DNA of 64,000 bases, taken from Cricetomys ansorgei. Taxonomy: Eukaryota; Chordata; Mammalia; Rodentia; Nesomyidae. The stretch lies in assembly GCA_026225945.1 (NCBI GenBank), contig JAMJFZ010001815.1, forward strand, positions 17,305,001 to 17,369,000, in the 5' to 3' direction. The notes under the pieces are model-generated. The model did no database searches. It was given only the letters and a program-made list of their open reading frames with translations, and was not told where the DNA came from. Made by a program: the position numbers and the translations under genes. Within the stretch, counting starts at the first letter, position 1. Each line of letters starts with the position of its first letter. Of the stretch, positions 1 through 10,518 are shown piece after piece.

Positions 1-274
1 TGTTCCAAACCAAAAAAAGAGAAAAAAGAAAAGCCAAGCCAAACAAACTAGTCTAAAGAGATAGAAGTCAGTGACTGAATATTTCTAAAGGGGAAAAATT
101 ACCCTGTAGATGATGGAGATGATATAATAATGGTAAATATATGGTAAATATATGCAGAACGAGTGGTTGTACATCGAATTTCGTAAAAGAAATCATAGTA
201 GATAAAATGGTTAGATTCCAGATATGCTATAGTAATCGTTCATGACTTAAAAACCCTACTCCCATCAGTATGTT
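1..274. other. Unrecognised A-rich sequence
   Basis: No gene or named repeat was recognised. An 11-bp unit ATGGTAAATAT is directly repeated at 130-140 and 141-151. The stretch may be more of the older L1 that becomes recognisable at about 275, but it is too diverged to say. Confidence 0.4.
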
Positions 275-1187
275 ATCAATTTGATTCACGACAAAGTTGC
301 CAAAATCAGACATTAGAAATGATAGTGCCTCCTTAAATGATCCGGGAAACTCAAATGTCTATGTGTAAAAGAATGAACTGGATCCCTATCTAACACCTTG
401 TACAAAAATCAATTCAAAATATATCAAAGATCTTAATAAATACCTGAAACTGAAATGGCTAGAAGAAATTATATGTGAAATACTACAAAATCCAGGCACA
501 TGCAAGGGTGCTCTAAAGCAGACTCCAATAATTCAGGCAATCATTGCCATAATTGACAAATGGGATTGTATTCTCTTAAAAAGCTTCAGGGTAGCAGAGG
601 AGACAAACACCAGGAGTAATATCTTGCATGCAGAATAGCAGAAAGTATTTGCCAAAGATACATTTCATAAGGGTTTAATATCTATATTTTATTACTGACT
701 TAAAGTCCAAATACCCAAACCAAACTTCTACAAATCATCTAGACAACACAACTAAACAAGAGAGTTGTCAAAGCAAGAAGCACAAATGGCAAATAAATCT
801 ATTTTTCAAAGTTCAACATTATTTTACCAATAAGATGATGCAAATTAAAGTAGCATTTGGACTGCATTCACCCCAAGCAGAATGGCTATCATCATGAAAA
901 AACAAAAACACATAAAGAAAAAGAAGAAAATTTCAACTGCTGAAGAAGATTTGGGATTAAGGACCCCTATATAGTACTGGTAGTTATACAAGCTAGTATA
1001 GGCACTGAAATTATCCAAAGAATCAACAGAATTATCTTATGATACAATTACACCACTCTCAAAGAAATCTTAGTCAAGACATCACAGAGATATGTGTTCA
1101 CAGTTATTCAGTACTATTCACAATATATTAAATAAGAAAATGAACTCAATGTCCATTCACAGATGAATGTGAAAAGAAAATGTATAT
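275..1187 (+). mobile_element. Older L1 fragment (ORF2 3' part), interrupted by a younger L1
   Basis: The stretch follows the order of L1 ORF2 towards its C-terminus: a 'gatcttt-gacaaaggtgcc'-like segment near 285, the 'gacccctatctaacacc' segment near 380, the 'gacaaatggga' segment near 556, the 'ggacccctata' segment near 960 and 'gtccattcacagatgaatg' near 1150. It carries many stops and indels, so it is a dead copy much older than the L1 that interrupts it. The same element resumes at 7936 with the next ORF2 segment, which makes this a nested insertion. Subfamily not assigned. Confidence 0.8.
1175..1187 (+). repeat. Left target-site duplication of the 6.7-kb L1
   Basis: AGAAAATGTATAT here is identical to 7936-7948. 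The motif belongs to the interrupted older L1 ('...aagaaaatgtggtatatata' in typical ORF2), so removing 1188-7948 restores a continuous older L1. Confidence 0.88.
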
Positions 1188-1640
1188 GGGAGGCCACCCC
1201 AGCTGCCACAAATGCAGGTAGGAGGTGCCCCCTACGCAGAATCCCCGCAAATCCTCCCCCATCTCCAATCATCCCTCTCCTCAGCATTGCCAACTTGTCC
1301 TATCCCCCAAATCCAGTGAAGCCTCCTTTCTTAGACCATAGTCTACCCCAGTTGCCACAACTCCAGATAGGCTGCTCTCCCTACCACAGAACCTGCACAC
1401 ACTCTTACAGTCCTCCTTTCCAGTCCTCCTTCTCCTCCAACTTGCCAACTTGAACCATCCAAAAACTCCTGTTGTGGCTCCCTGATTGAACCTGAGGCCA
1501 CCCCAGCCTCAGTGACTCCAGAAGTGAAACCAGGATGAAGAACTCCAGGGGAGTCTCTCTGCAAGACCAAGAGCCCACACCCTTCCAGACTCCACCCACC
1601 AACTCCAGTTGAAATCCTCAGCCCTAGCCCAAGCCACACT
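1188..1640 (+). promoter_or_regulatory. L1 5' UTR of three degenerate ~150-bp monomers
   Basis: A core resembling GCCACAA..CAGGTAG recurs with its CAG-type motif near 1215, 1364 and 1519 (spacing about 149 and 155). Each copy is preceded by a pyrimidine-rich half (CTCC, CCTCC runs). Tandem 5' UTR monomers act as L1 promoters in mouse; promoter function here is inferred from position only. The first unit is truncated at the insertion boundary. The same monomer occurs in the L1 at 58.1 kb. G+C is clearly higher than in the surroundings. Confidence 0.7.
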
Positions 1641-1744
1641 GACCAGAAGACCTGAGAAGAAACAGAACTCAAAGAACTAAACTCTCATCCAGTAGAAAAA
1701 AACTTGGCAACTGTCACCTAAACTCATAATCACCTCAAACACAG

Positions 1745-2845
1745 ATGTCTAAACCAGTATAAGAACACAATCAACAATCCCCAGGACAATACAGTACCCC
1801 AAGAGACCAACTGTCTTTCTACAAAAACACCTGAACAATCTGACACAGATGAAGCAGAAGAAAAAGCCATTACAACCAAATTTATGAAGATAATAGAAAT
1901 CTTTAAAGAGGAAATGAATAAACCCCTCAAAGAAATAGATCAAAAAAACAAACACTTGAAGGAATTGAGTAAACTCATCAAAGAAGCACAGGAAAGCACA
2001 ATTAAAAGAAATGAATAAGTCCCTGAAAGAAAGTCAAGAAAAAGTGAACAAACAATGGAAGGAAACAAACAAAACTGTTCAAGACCTGAAAATGGAAATA
2101 GAAGCCATAGAGAAAACACAAACTAAGGGAATCCCAGAAGTGAAAAATCTAGAGAGGCAATCAGGAACTACAGAGGCAAGCTACAGCAACAGAATACAAG
2201 AAACGGAAGAGAGACCCCCTGGAGTTGAAGATACCATAGATGAAATAGATACATCAGTAAAGGAAAACATTAAATCTAAAAACTGACAGAAAACATCCAG
2301 GAAATCTGGGACACTTTGAAATGACCAAACCTAAGAAAAATAGGAATAGAGGAAAGAGAAGAAGGTACAGAAGATATTTTCAACAAAATCATTAAGAAAA
2401 TTTTCCAAACCTAAGGAAAGGTGCCTACAAAAATACTAGAAGCTTATAGAATACCAAATAGATGGGAATAGAAATGGAAGTCCCTCACCACATAATAATA
2501 AAAACACTAAACATACAGAAAAAAAGAAAGAATACTAAAAGCTGCAAGAGAAAAACAACAAGTAATGTGCAAAGGCAAACCAATTAGAATCACACCCAAT
2601 TTCTTAACAGAGATTCTAAGAGCCATATGGGCTTAGACTGAAGTACTTCAGAACTAAGGGAACAGTCCAGACTACTATACCCAGCAAAACTTTCAATAAC
2701 CATTGACAGAGAAAACAAAATATTTCATGATAAATCCAAATTTAAACAATATCTCTCCCCAAATCCTGCCCTACAGAAGGTGCTAGAAGCAAAACTCCAA
2801 CCCAAGGAGGTTTACTACACTCAGGAAAGCACAAGAAATAAATAA
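1745..2845 (+). pseudogene. L1 ORF1 relic (RNA-binding chaperone)
   Basis: ORF1p coats L1 RNA as a coiled-coil trimer with an RRM and a C-terminal domain. The heptad-rich coiled-coil part is visible from ~1880 to 2250. The longest open piece (2011-2286) reads KESQEKVNKQWKETNK and continues to NRIQETEERPPGVEDTIDEI, matching the end of the coiled coil and start of the RRM. The C-terminal domain follows to ~2750 (segments equivalent to 'YPAKLSI' and 'FHDKSKF'). Stops and frameshifts break it repeatedly, for example just after 2286. The start codon cannot be fixed; the stop is near 2843. Confidence 0.75.
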
Positions 2846-2871
2846 ACTCACACCATCGTAATCAATAGAAG

Positions 2872-2937
2872 GGACACACACACACACAAACACACGTGCG
2901 CACACACACACACATACACACAGGCAAACACACACCA
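2872..2937. repeat. Imperfect (CA)n in the L1 inter-ORF spacer
   Basis: CA dinucleotides interrupted by AAACACACGTGCG, CATA and CAGG. It lies between the end of ORF1 and the start of ORF2, so it either grew from CA-rich spacer sequence or was present in the source element. Confidence 0.85.
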
Positions 2938-2949
2938 CAACCAACAACT

Positions 2950-5900
2950 GCAAAATAACAGGACCTAACAATCATTGGTCATGGAGGTGCCTCAACATTA
3001 ATTATCTCCCCAATAAAAAGACACAGACTTTCAAAATGGATGCAAAAACAGAATCCTCTCTTCTGCTGCATACAAGAAACACACCTCAACCTCAAAGATA
3101 AACATTACCTTAGATAAAGGGTTGGGAAAAGATTTATCAATAAAACACACCTAAAAAACAAGCAGGTGTAGCCATTCTAATATCCAACAAAATAGACATC
3201 AAACCTAAATTAATCCAAAGAGATGGGAAAGGACACTTCATACTTATCAAAGGAAAAATCCACCAAGATGGGATTTCAATGCTCAACATCTATGCCCTAA
3301 CACAAGGGCTCTCATGTTTGTAAAAGACATTACTAAAGCTAAAAACACACATTAACTCTCACACACTGATAGTGTAGCACTCTCACCAACTAACAGGTCA
3401 TCTAGAAAAAAAACTAAACAGAGTAATACTGGAGTTAACAGATGTTACAAACTAGATATTTACAGATCATTTCACCCACACACAAAAGAATATACCTTTT
3501 CTCACCTCCTCATGGAACCTTCTCCAAAATTGACCAAATATTTGGCCACAAAGTATGTTCAAGAAAATTGAAATAACTCCCTTGCATCCTATGAGACCCC
3601 CATGGATAAAGCTGGATTTCAACAATATCAGCGACAACAAAAATTACAAATTCACAGAAACTGAACAACTCTCTACTGAAAGAAAACTGTGTAAAGATAT
3701 AAATCAGAAAGAAATTAAAGATTTTTTAGAATTCAATAAAAATGAATCCACAACACACCCAGATTTATGGGACATGATGACAGCAGTGCTAAGGGAAAAT
3801 TCATAACACAAAGTACTACTTAAAAAGAGTGAAGAAATCACACAGTAGCAAATTAAGAGCTCATCTGAAAGACCTAGAACAAAAAGAAGCACACACACAC
3901 AAGAGGAGTAGGGGCAAGAAATAATCAAACTGAGGGCTGAAATCAGTAAAATAGTATCAAAGTAAATAATGCAAAGTATCAATGAAACAAATAGTTGGTT
4001 CTTTGATAAAATTAACAAAATAGACAAACCCCTAGCCAAACTAATGAAAAGACAGACAGGGAATATCCAAATCAACAAAATCAGAAACAGAAAGGGTAAG
4101 AAATTCAAAGAATCATTAGATCATACTTTAAAAACCTGTAGTCACAAAATTGGAAAAATCTATAAGAAATGAATAGTTTTCTTGATATATACCACCTACC
4201 ACAGTTGAACCAAGATCAGACAAACAATCTAAACAGACCGATATTCTCCAAGGAAATAGGTCATTAAATGGATCCCAACAACAATAACAAAAAAGCCCAA
4301 GGCCAGATGATTTTAGCACAAAATTCTATCAAACATTCAAAGAAGAATTAACACCAGTACTCCAAGTTATTCCACAAAATAGGTCAGAAGGAACACTGCC
4401 AAACTCATTCTATGAGGCCACAGTCACCCTGATACCCAAACCACACAAAGATTCAACAAAGAAAGAGAATTACAGACCAATTTCCCTCATGAACACAAAT
4501 ACAAAAATATTCAATAAAATAATCTGAATACATCAAATATCAAAAATACATCAAAACATCATCCACAATGATCAAGTAGGATTCATCCTAGAGATACTGG
4601 AATGGTTCAACATATGAAAATTAGTCAATGTCATCCACCATATAAACAAACTGAAAGAAAAAAATATGAGTATCTTATAAATGCTGAGAAAGCTTTTGAC
4701 AAATTCCAATACCCCTTTATGTTAAATGTATTGGAGATAGTCAGGTGGTGGTGGTGCACACTTTTAATCCCAGCACTGAGGCCAGCCTGGTCTATATAGT
4801 GAGTTCCAGGACAGTCAGAGTTACAACAGAGAAATCCTGACTCAAAGAAAGAAAAAAGAAAAGTATTAGAGAGATTAGGGATACAAGAGCCATACCTAAA
4901 CATAATAAAGACAATTTACAGCAAGCCCACAGTCAACATCAAATTAAATGGAGAGGAGCTCAAAGTAATTCCACAAAAATCAGAAACAAGACAAGTTTAT
5001 CCCCTCTCTCCATACCTATTCAACATAGATATGAAATTTGAGCTAGAGAAATAAGACAATAGGAGATCAAGAGGATACAAATTGGAAATGAAGAAGTCAA
5101 AGTATCCTTATTTTTAGATGATATGATAGTATATATAAGTGATCCCACAAAAAAACTTTACCAGGTAACTCCTATAGCTGATAAACATCATCGCTGAAGT
5201 GGCTGGCTACAAGATCAACTGAAAAAAATTAGTAGTCTTCCTATATACAAACAACAAATGGACTGAGAAAGAAATTGGGGAAACAAAACCCTTCACAACA
5301 GCCACAAATAGCATAATCGAGCAAGTGAAAGATCTGTATGACAGATTCTTTAAGACTTTGAAGAGGGAAATTGAAGAAGATCTCAGAAGCTGGAAAGATC
5401 TCCCATGCTCTTGGATTGGTAGAATTTACATAGTAAAAATGGCCATCTTACCTAAAGCAGTCTATAGATTCAAAGAAATGCCCATCAAAATACCAATACA
5501 ATTCTTTACAAACCTTGAAAGGACAATACTCAACTTCATATGGAAAAACAAAAATCCCAGGATAGCTAAAACATCCTGAAAAAATTAAAAGAACTTCTGG
5601 AGGTATCAACATTTCTGATCTCAAGCTGTGCTACAGAGTCATAGTAATAAAAACTGCAGGGCATCGGCATAAAAACAGACATGTAGATCAATGGAACCAA
5701 ATGGAAGACCCAGACATAAATCTATACGTTTATGGACACCTGATCTTCAATAAAGAAGCCAGAAACATACAATGGAAAAAAGGAAACATATTTAACAAAC
5801 AGTGCTGGTGTAATTGCATATCCACATGTAGAAGAATGCAAATAGATCCATATCTATCATCATGAACAAAACTTAAGTCTAAATGGATCAAAGAACTCAA

Positions 5901-6790
5901 CATAAAACCAGGTACACTGAACCTGATAGAAGAGAAAGTGGAGGATAACCTTGAACACATTGGCACAGGAAACAACTTTCTGAACAGAACACCAATAGCT
6001 CAGGCACTAAGATCAATGATTAATAAATGGAACCTCATGAAACTGAAGTTTCTGTAAGGGATATGACACTGTCAATAAGATAAAAAGGCAGAATGGGAAC
6101 AGGTTTTTACCAACTTCACTTCTGACAGAGGACTAATATCCAAAATATATAAAAAACTGAAGAAACTAGTCATCAGCAAAACAAATAACCCAATTAAAAA
6201 TGGAGTACAGATCTAAACAAAGAATTCTCAAAAGAGGAATCAAGAATGGCTGAGAAACACCTAAAGAAATGTTCAACATCCTTAGCCATCCAGAAAAAGC
6301 AAATCAAAACTACTCTGAGATCCCTTCTTACACCTTTCAGAAAGGCTAAGATAAATAACACAAATGATAGCTCATGCTGGTGAGGGTGTAGAGCAAGCAA
6401 ACACTCCTTCATTGCTGGTGGAAGTGCAAACTTATACAACCACTGTGGAAATTGGAAATCGACCTACTTCAAGATCCAGATATACCACTCCTGGATATAT
6501 ACCCCAAGGACTTTCCATCTTGCCACAAGGACATTTGCTCAACTATGTTTATGGCAGCTTTGTTCATAAAAGCCAGAAATTTGAAACTGCCCAGATACCT
6601 CTCAACTGAAGAATGGATAAAGAAATTATGGCACATCTACACAATGGAGTACTACTCAGCTTAAAAATAAATGATTACTTGAGCTTTGAGGCAAATGGAT
6701 AGAACTAGAAAAAAATTCTGAGTGAGGTAACCCAGTCCTAGAAAGACAACTGTGGTATGTACCCACTTATATGTGGATGCTATTAAGCAA
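2950..6790 (+). pseudogene. L1 ORF2 relic (endonuclease / reverse transcriptase)
   Basis: ORF2p nicks target DNA and reverse transcribes L1 RNA. The endonuclease start is readable near 3010-3105: SPIKRHRLSKWM followed by QETHL (3073-3087), which holds the catalytic glutamate, then an in-frame stop. The RT region spans ~4300-5300; the catalytic FADD position reads FLDD (5111-5122), an A-to-L change. The post-RT part is open at 5325-5579 ([11 protein letters not shown]...[11 protein letters not shown]...[11 protein letters not shown]). The C-terminus is near 6790. Disruptions include a B1 at 4740 and many stops. Non-functional. Confidence 0.85.
4740..4862 (+). mobile_element. B1 SINE inserted in L1 ORF2, internally deleted
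   Basis: 7SL-derived B1 with 'ttttaatcccagcac' joined directly to 'gaggccagcctgg', so about 34 bp of the usual middle are missing. It has the GAGTTACAACAGAGAAA variant near 4818-4834 and an A/G-rich tail. Imperfect TSDs flank it: GTATTGGAGATA (4728-4739) and GTATTAGAGAGA (4863-4874), 10 of 12 matching, both from the host ORF2. Confidence 0.9.
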
Positions 6791-7935
6791 AGGACAAAGG
6801 TGCTGCAACTCAGACTTATAGAGACTATACCATAAGGAGGGTCCCAGTGGGAACACAGTGTTCTCCCTGGTAAAGGAGAATAGAACTGATGATGCAGGTG
6901 GGATGGGGAAGGATGAGTGTGGGAAGAGAGGGGACCCAGAGGGTGGAGAAGGATGGAGGGACAGAATATATGGAGAGATGGCCAGAATTGGAGGACATGT
7001 AGGGGAAAATTGAGAGTCTTATAGCAGTAGAAACTTAATAGAATCAATGATGGAGACTCTAGCAAAGACATCTAGTAATGGAGGATAGGGAACCAAATCA
7101 GGTTATCTCCTGTAACCAGGCAAGACTTCCAGTGATGAGACTGGGACACCATCCCAGCCACAAAAACTTCAACATATGGCCTATCCTCCCTTCAGGAGCT
7201 CCTGGGACAATGTTAGAGCAGAACTCTATGCTGAAGGAGGGAACCCATAACTGATACCTCAGGGATGTCCAGCAACTAGAGACTGGATAACCAGTAGACG
7301 ACTTCTAATGCTATCCTGCACTCCACATAAATCAGTGCCTAGCCCATTCTTCTTCAGAGAGGCTTCTTCCAGCAGCTGATGGGAGCAGATGCAGAGGCCC
7401 AAGGCCAAGTAAAGTACAGAGCTACGGGGAGCCCCACAGAAGAGGTGGTGGAGGAACTGTGGGGACCAAAGGGGTCAGAGGTCAAGGACACCAGGAGAAC
7501 AAACCCCATGAAGTCAACTGACTAGCATTCTTAGGGGCTCATGGAGCCTGAAGCAGCAGATATGGAACCTGCTGGATCCCCCAGCTATGTCTTGAGGTTG
7601 CCTGGCTTGAGGTTGCAGAACTCATATAGACTGTAGTGTGTGGGGGTATCTTTCAACCATTTACCTACCCTTGGGACCCTTCTGTCTCTGCTGGAATACC
7701 TAGTCCATCCTTGAAGTATTGAAGATATTGTTGTGCAATATCTTTGTGCAATAACTCTGGGAAGACAGCCTTTTCTTGGGGAAAAGTGGGAGTGGGAGGA
7801 TGGGAGAGTAAATTTGAGGGATAGAGGAGACAGGGGCAGGAACTGGGAGGAATGAAGGGTGGGGAGGAAAGGTTTTGGGATGTAGTACGTGAGAGAAGAA
7901 AAAATAAAAATATGTGAAACTTAAAAATAAAAGTC
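6791..7935 (+). other. L1 3' UTR with G-rich polypurine tracts
   Basis: Follows the ORF2 C-terminal coding region. G-run clusters lie at about 6898-6965 and 7776-7870 on the + strand, both able in principle to form G-quadruplexes, a known property of L1 3' UTRs. The end (7890-7935) is A-rich. The same order recurs on the minus strand at 18.3-19.5 kb and on the plus strand at 58.6-59.5 kb, which supports a shared lineage. Confidence 0.8.
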
Positions 7936-7948
7936 AGAAAATGTATAT
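7936..7948 (+). repeat. Right target-site duplication of the 6.7-kb L1
   Basis: Exact match to 1175-1187. It is followed directly by the continuation of the older L1 (GTACACAGTGGAGTTTTA), equivalent to the usual 'tacacaatggagtttta' segment. Confidence 0.88.
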
Positions 7949-8090
7949 ATGTACACAGTGGAGTTTTAGTCTTTAAGAAAAACTAAATTGGATACTTGAT
8001 GTATAATAATTAGAAATGGAGGTTATAATGTTAAACAATATAAGGTAGACTTAGACCAATAGTGCACTTAGGTTTATCACTCAGATGTGG
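7949..8090 (+). mobile_element. Older L1 fragment, continuation after the nested insertion
   Basis: Continues the element interrupted at 1187: the 'acaatggagttttactcag' equivalent at 7950-7975, then the 'ggaggttattatgttaag' equivalent at 8019-8036 and the 'aaataagccagac' equivalent near 8040-8055. It fades into unrecognised sequence near 8090. Confidence 0.75.
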
Positions 8091-8620
8091 TATTGATATT
8101 GAAATATGTATTATATGTACATGTATTTATAGATATACACAATATTGGGGACAAATAAAACTGACGATGATATACATTCACTAAAATAACATAAGAAAAA
8201 AAAAAAACACTTGTTTTGTATGCTAACCAAAAACAACAGCTAAACACTCGTATCCATTCTATGACAATTTCCATTCCCAACTGTCTCAACATTTTGTTTT
8301 GCAAGGGCCTGAGTGGTACTTGTAACCAAGAAGCAAAAATATTTTCTTAAGCTATGTTGTAAATTCCAAAATGACTTATCAAACTTGAACATCACACCAT
8401 ATGTTTATTTTTAGTGCATTTTACTGAGAGACTTTTGTAGATTTTTAGGTCGGTGACACAGTCCTCATGGAAACAAAAACACTAAGAACAACAGGAAATT
8501 CTGGAGACCAATACTTCATTTTTCTTCTTCTCCACATTCAGAAAGATATAGGGAATGACAAAAGATTCCTTCCGCCCCATTAGCATTTCATCCAGAACAA
8601 ATCTATGTTTAAGTCGGTTT
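8091..8620. other. Unrecognised AT-rich sequence
   Basis: No gene or repeat was recognised. Short open frames across it show no domain. Confidence 0.4.
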
Positions 8621-9262
8621 TTAAGATTCATTTTACTTTTAATTCATATGCAGGTATATCATTTCCCCCTCTCCTTCTTCCTCCAATCCCTCATATAGTC
8701 CCTGCTCTCTCAAATTCATGTCCTCATTTTATTTATTGCTATTATCTCACATACACATGTCTATTATATTTGTTTATTGCAACCTACTGAGCCCAGATAG
8801 TGTTGCTCATATGTTATATATGTTTCTAGGACTCACAACTTGGTATTGGCTAATCAGTTATGTGGTCTACCCTTGAGGAAGACTAATTAGCCCCCTCTAA
8901 AAAGTTGCTAATTGCCTATAGCTCTTTATCTTAGGGTTGGCCCTCTTTAGATTCCTTCCATCCACTTTGGCATGTCAACCGATATCATTGTTCAGGTCTT
9001 GTTTTAGCTACCATTTTGTTGAATGGGTGCATGGGTGCACTTTCCGTCGTGTCTAGAAGATACTGTCTTTCAACAGACATCTTGACCTCTTACATTATTC
9101 CCTCCCTCTCTCTTCTGTGATGATTCCTAAACCTTAGATGTTGAGTTTATATTATAGGTATGCCCATAATAGCTGCACAGCCTATAGTCAGTCTTTTTCT
9201 GGATTTAACCAGTGCTAGATTTCTATAAGGGTCTCTGTTTGCTGCAAAAGGAATTTTTGAAA
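8621..9262 (-). mobile_element. Old rodent L1 3'-end fragment (minus strand)
   Basis: Reads in reverse as a rodent L1 3' region. T-rich start, then a pyrimidine-rich run (CCCCCTCTCC...), 'ggtattggctaatca', 'tagctctttatcttagggttgg', 'cactttggcatgtc' and 'ggtctctgtttgctgcaaa', in the order familiar from dispersed rodent LINE 3' sequence. A second copy of the family is at 30.24-30.58 kb. Subfamily not assigned; the LINE assignment rests on memory of the family. Confidence 0.6.
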
Positions 9263-9572
9263 ATTAATAAGAACTACACATAACTGTGGATATAAAGATG
9301 AGCAAACAAAGGAACCATAGTTAAAGGAGGTTTATATCAATTTTAGTAACTTCAAGCAATATCATTTTAATAATGTGTATTATTATCTACTAATTTTGCA
9401 AAAGAGAACTTTATCAGAATAAGGAACTGTTTTAGCACCATTTTCTCTCTCTGTATTTCATATAAGTAAAGTTTTTAAGTTTATGTAATATAGTATTTCT
9501 TCCTAACACTTAATTGCTACCTTCTACTGTGAATTCTAAATTGCATATTTCCAGGCTTTAAAAACATGTTAT
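9263..9572. other. Unrecognised sequence
   Basis: AT-rich, no recognised feature. Confidence 0.4.
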
Positions 9573-9725
9573 GAGCTAGGGGTGGTGGCATACCCTTTGA
9601 ATCCTGGCACTTGGGAGAGAGAAGCAGATAGATCTTGGTGAGCCTGAAGCCAGTCTGGTTTACATAGCAAATTCCTGGCCAGCCAGAGATACGTAGTAAA
9701 ATCCTGTCTCACCAAAAAATAAAAA
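9573..9725 (+). mobile_element. B1 SINE (older copy)
   Basis: Pol III-type SINE: 'gggtggtggcataccctttgaatcc' (A-box region), then 'agcctgaagccagtctggttta' and 'aaatcctgtctcacc' with a short A-rich tail. It is more diverged than the other B1 copies and lacks their GAGTTACAACAG variant (it has GAGATACGTAGTAAAA). No clear TSD. Confidence 0.88.
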
Positions 9726-10204
9726 TGTAATATAAATGTGTGCAATTGTGTCCTTGTTTTAAATGATTTGAGTCGATCAAATATGTTCAAATGTTGCACT
9801 TATCTTTCATGAAGTTAATCTCCTCTAAAGTTTTATATAGCTTCCAAAACTATATTCAAATTTTGATTTTTTTTTAGCAGATTTAGCTGGTAGATTGATT
9901 AGATCAGAAAATTTATGAACTTTTTATTTCTCTGGAAATGCTCTCACTCTGAGATGTGCTTTACTAATGTCCTAACATTTTTTAAACCAATGAATATGAC
10001 AATCAAGATTAATAATCACAAAAATTACACAAATACAGACCGTTACATCACTGGGTAGTAGACAATGACTTTACTTACATCAATATGTGTTGTAAAGCAT
10101 GAATTCATATTAGAAGGCTCTAATTCAAAAACAATTAACAAACACTGCAATATTTAAAACTTTTCTTGCCTGTTCTCAAGGAACCAACCTCCTCCCGTTA
10201 TATT
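9726..10204. other. Unrecognised AT-rich sequence
   Basis: No recognised gene or repeat. Confidence 0.4.
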
Positions 10205-10330
10205 CATTTCTTTTTTAAAAAATTATTTAAACTTCTGTCATACAATGCATTCTGACTGAAGTTTCTCCTTTCTACACTCTTTTCAGTACCCCCTCTATCT
10301 ACCCTCTCCTCCAGATCCTTTCTGTATTGT
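10205..10330 (-). mobile_element. L1 3'-terminal fragment (minus strand)
   Basis: T-rich start (TTTTTTAAAAAATTATTTAA) followed by a long pyrimidine-rich stretch ending CTCCTCCAGATCC, the reverse complement of a rodent L1 polypurine 3' end. A related segment ('gcttctaagagataacaac') appears near 11779, on the far side of the minisatellite, suggesting one L1 3' end split by the intervening material. Confidence 0.5.
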
Positions 10331-10518
10331 ATGTATAGATATGAGTGTTGATTTTATGTAATTATTTTCAAGGGTTCATGGCAGAGGACAGTCACTTCAC
10401 TAAGTCAATCCTTAGTGCTAGAGAGTTTCAGCCTCCATACAATCTAATTTTAAGCCTAGACCTAGAAGGCTTCCGCTTCTGTATACCTTCAGGAAGCACT
10501 GGTCACTGCCAAATGACT

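Larger units (their letters stand above)
1188..7935 (+). mobile_element. Near full-length rodent L1 (LINE-1), decayed
   Basis: A 6,748-bp element with, in order, a monomeric 5' UTR (1188-~1640), ORF1 (~1745-2845), a CA-rich inter-ORF spacer, ORF2 (~2950-6790) and a polypurine-rich 3' UTR ending in A-rich sequence with AATAAA at 7926-7931. Exact 13-bp TSDs flank it. Both ORFs carry many stops and frameshifts; the longest ORF2 pieces are under 90 codons, so it cannot move on its own. A B1 sits in ORF2 at 4740-4862. By layout it belongs to the rodent Lx/L1 lineage, but the subfamily was not determined. Confidence 0.92.

Noticed and set aside
1163..1453. 96-codon proline-rich frame
   Set aside because: Lies in the L1 5' UTR monomers; no ORF1 similarity and no independent support.
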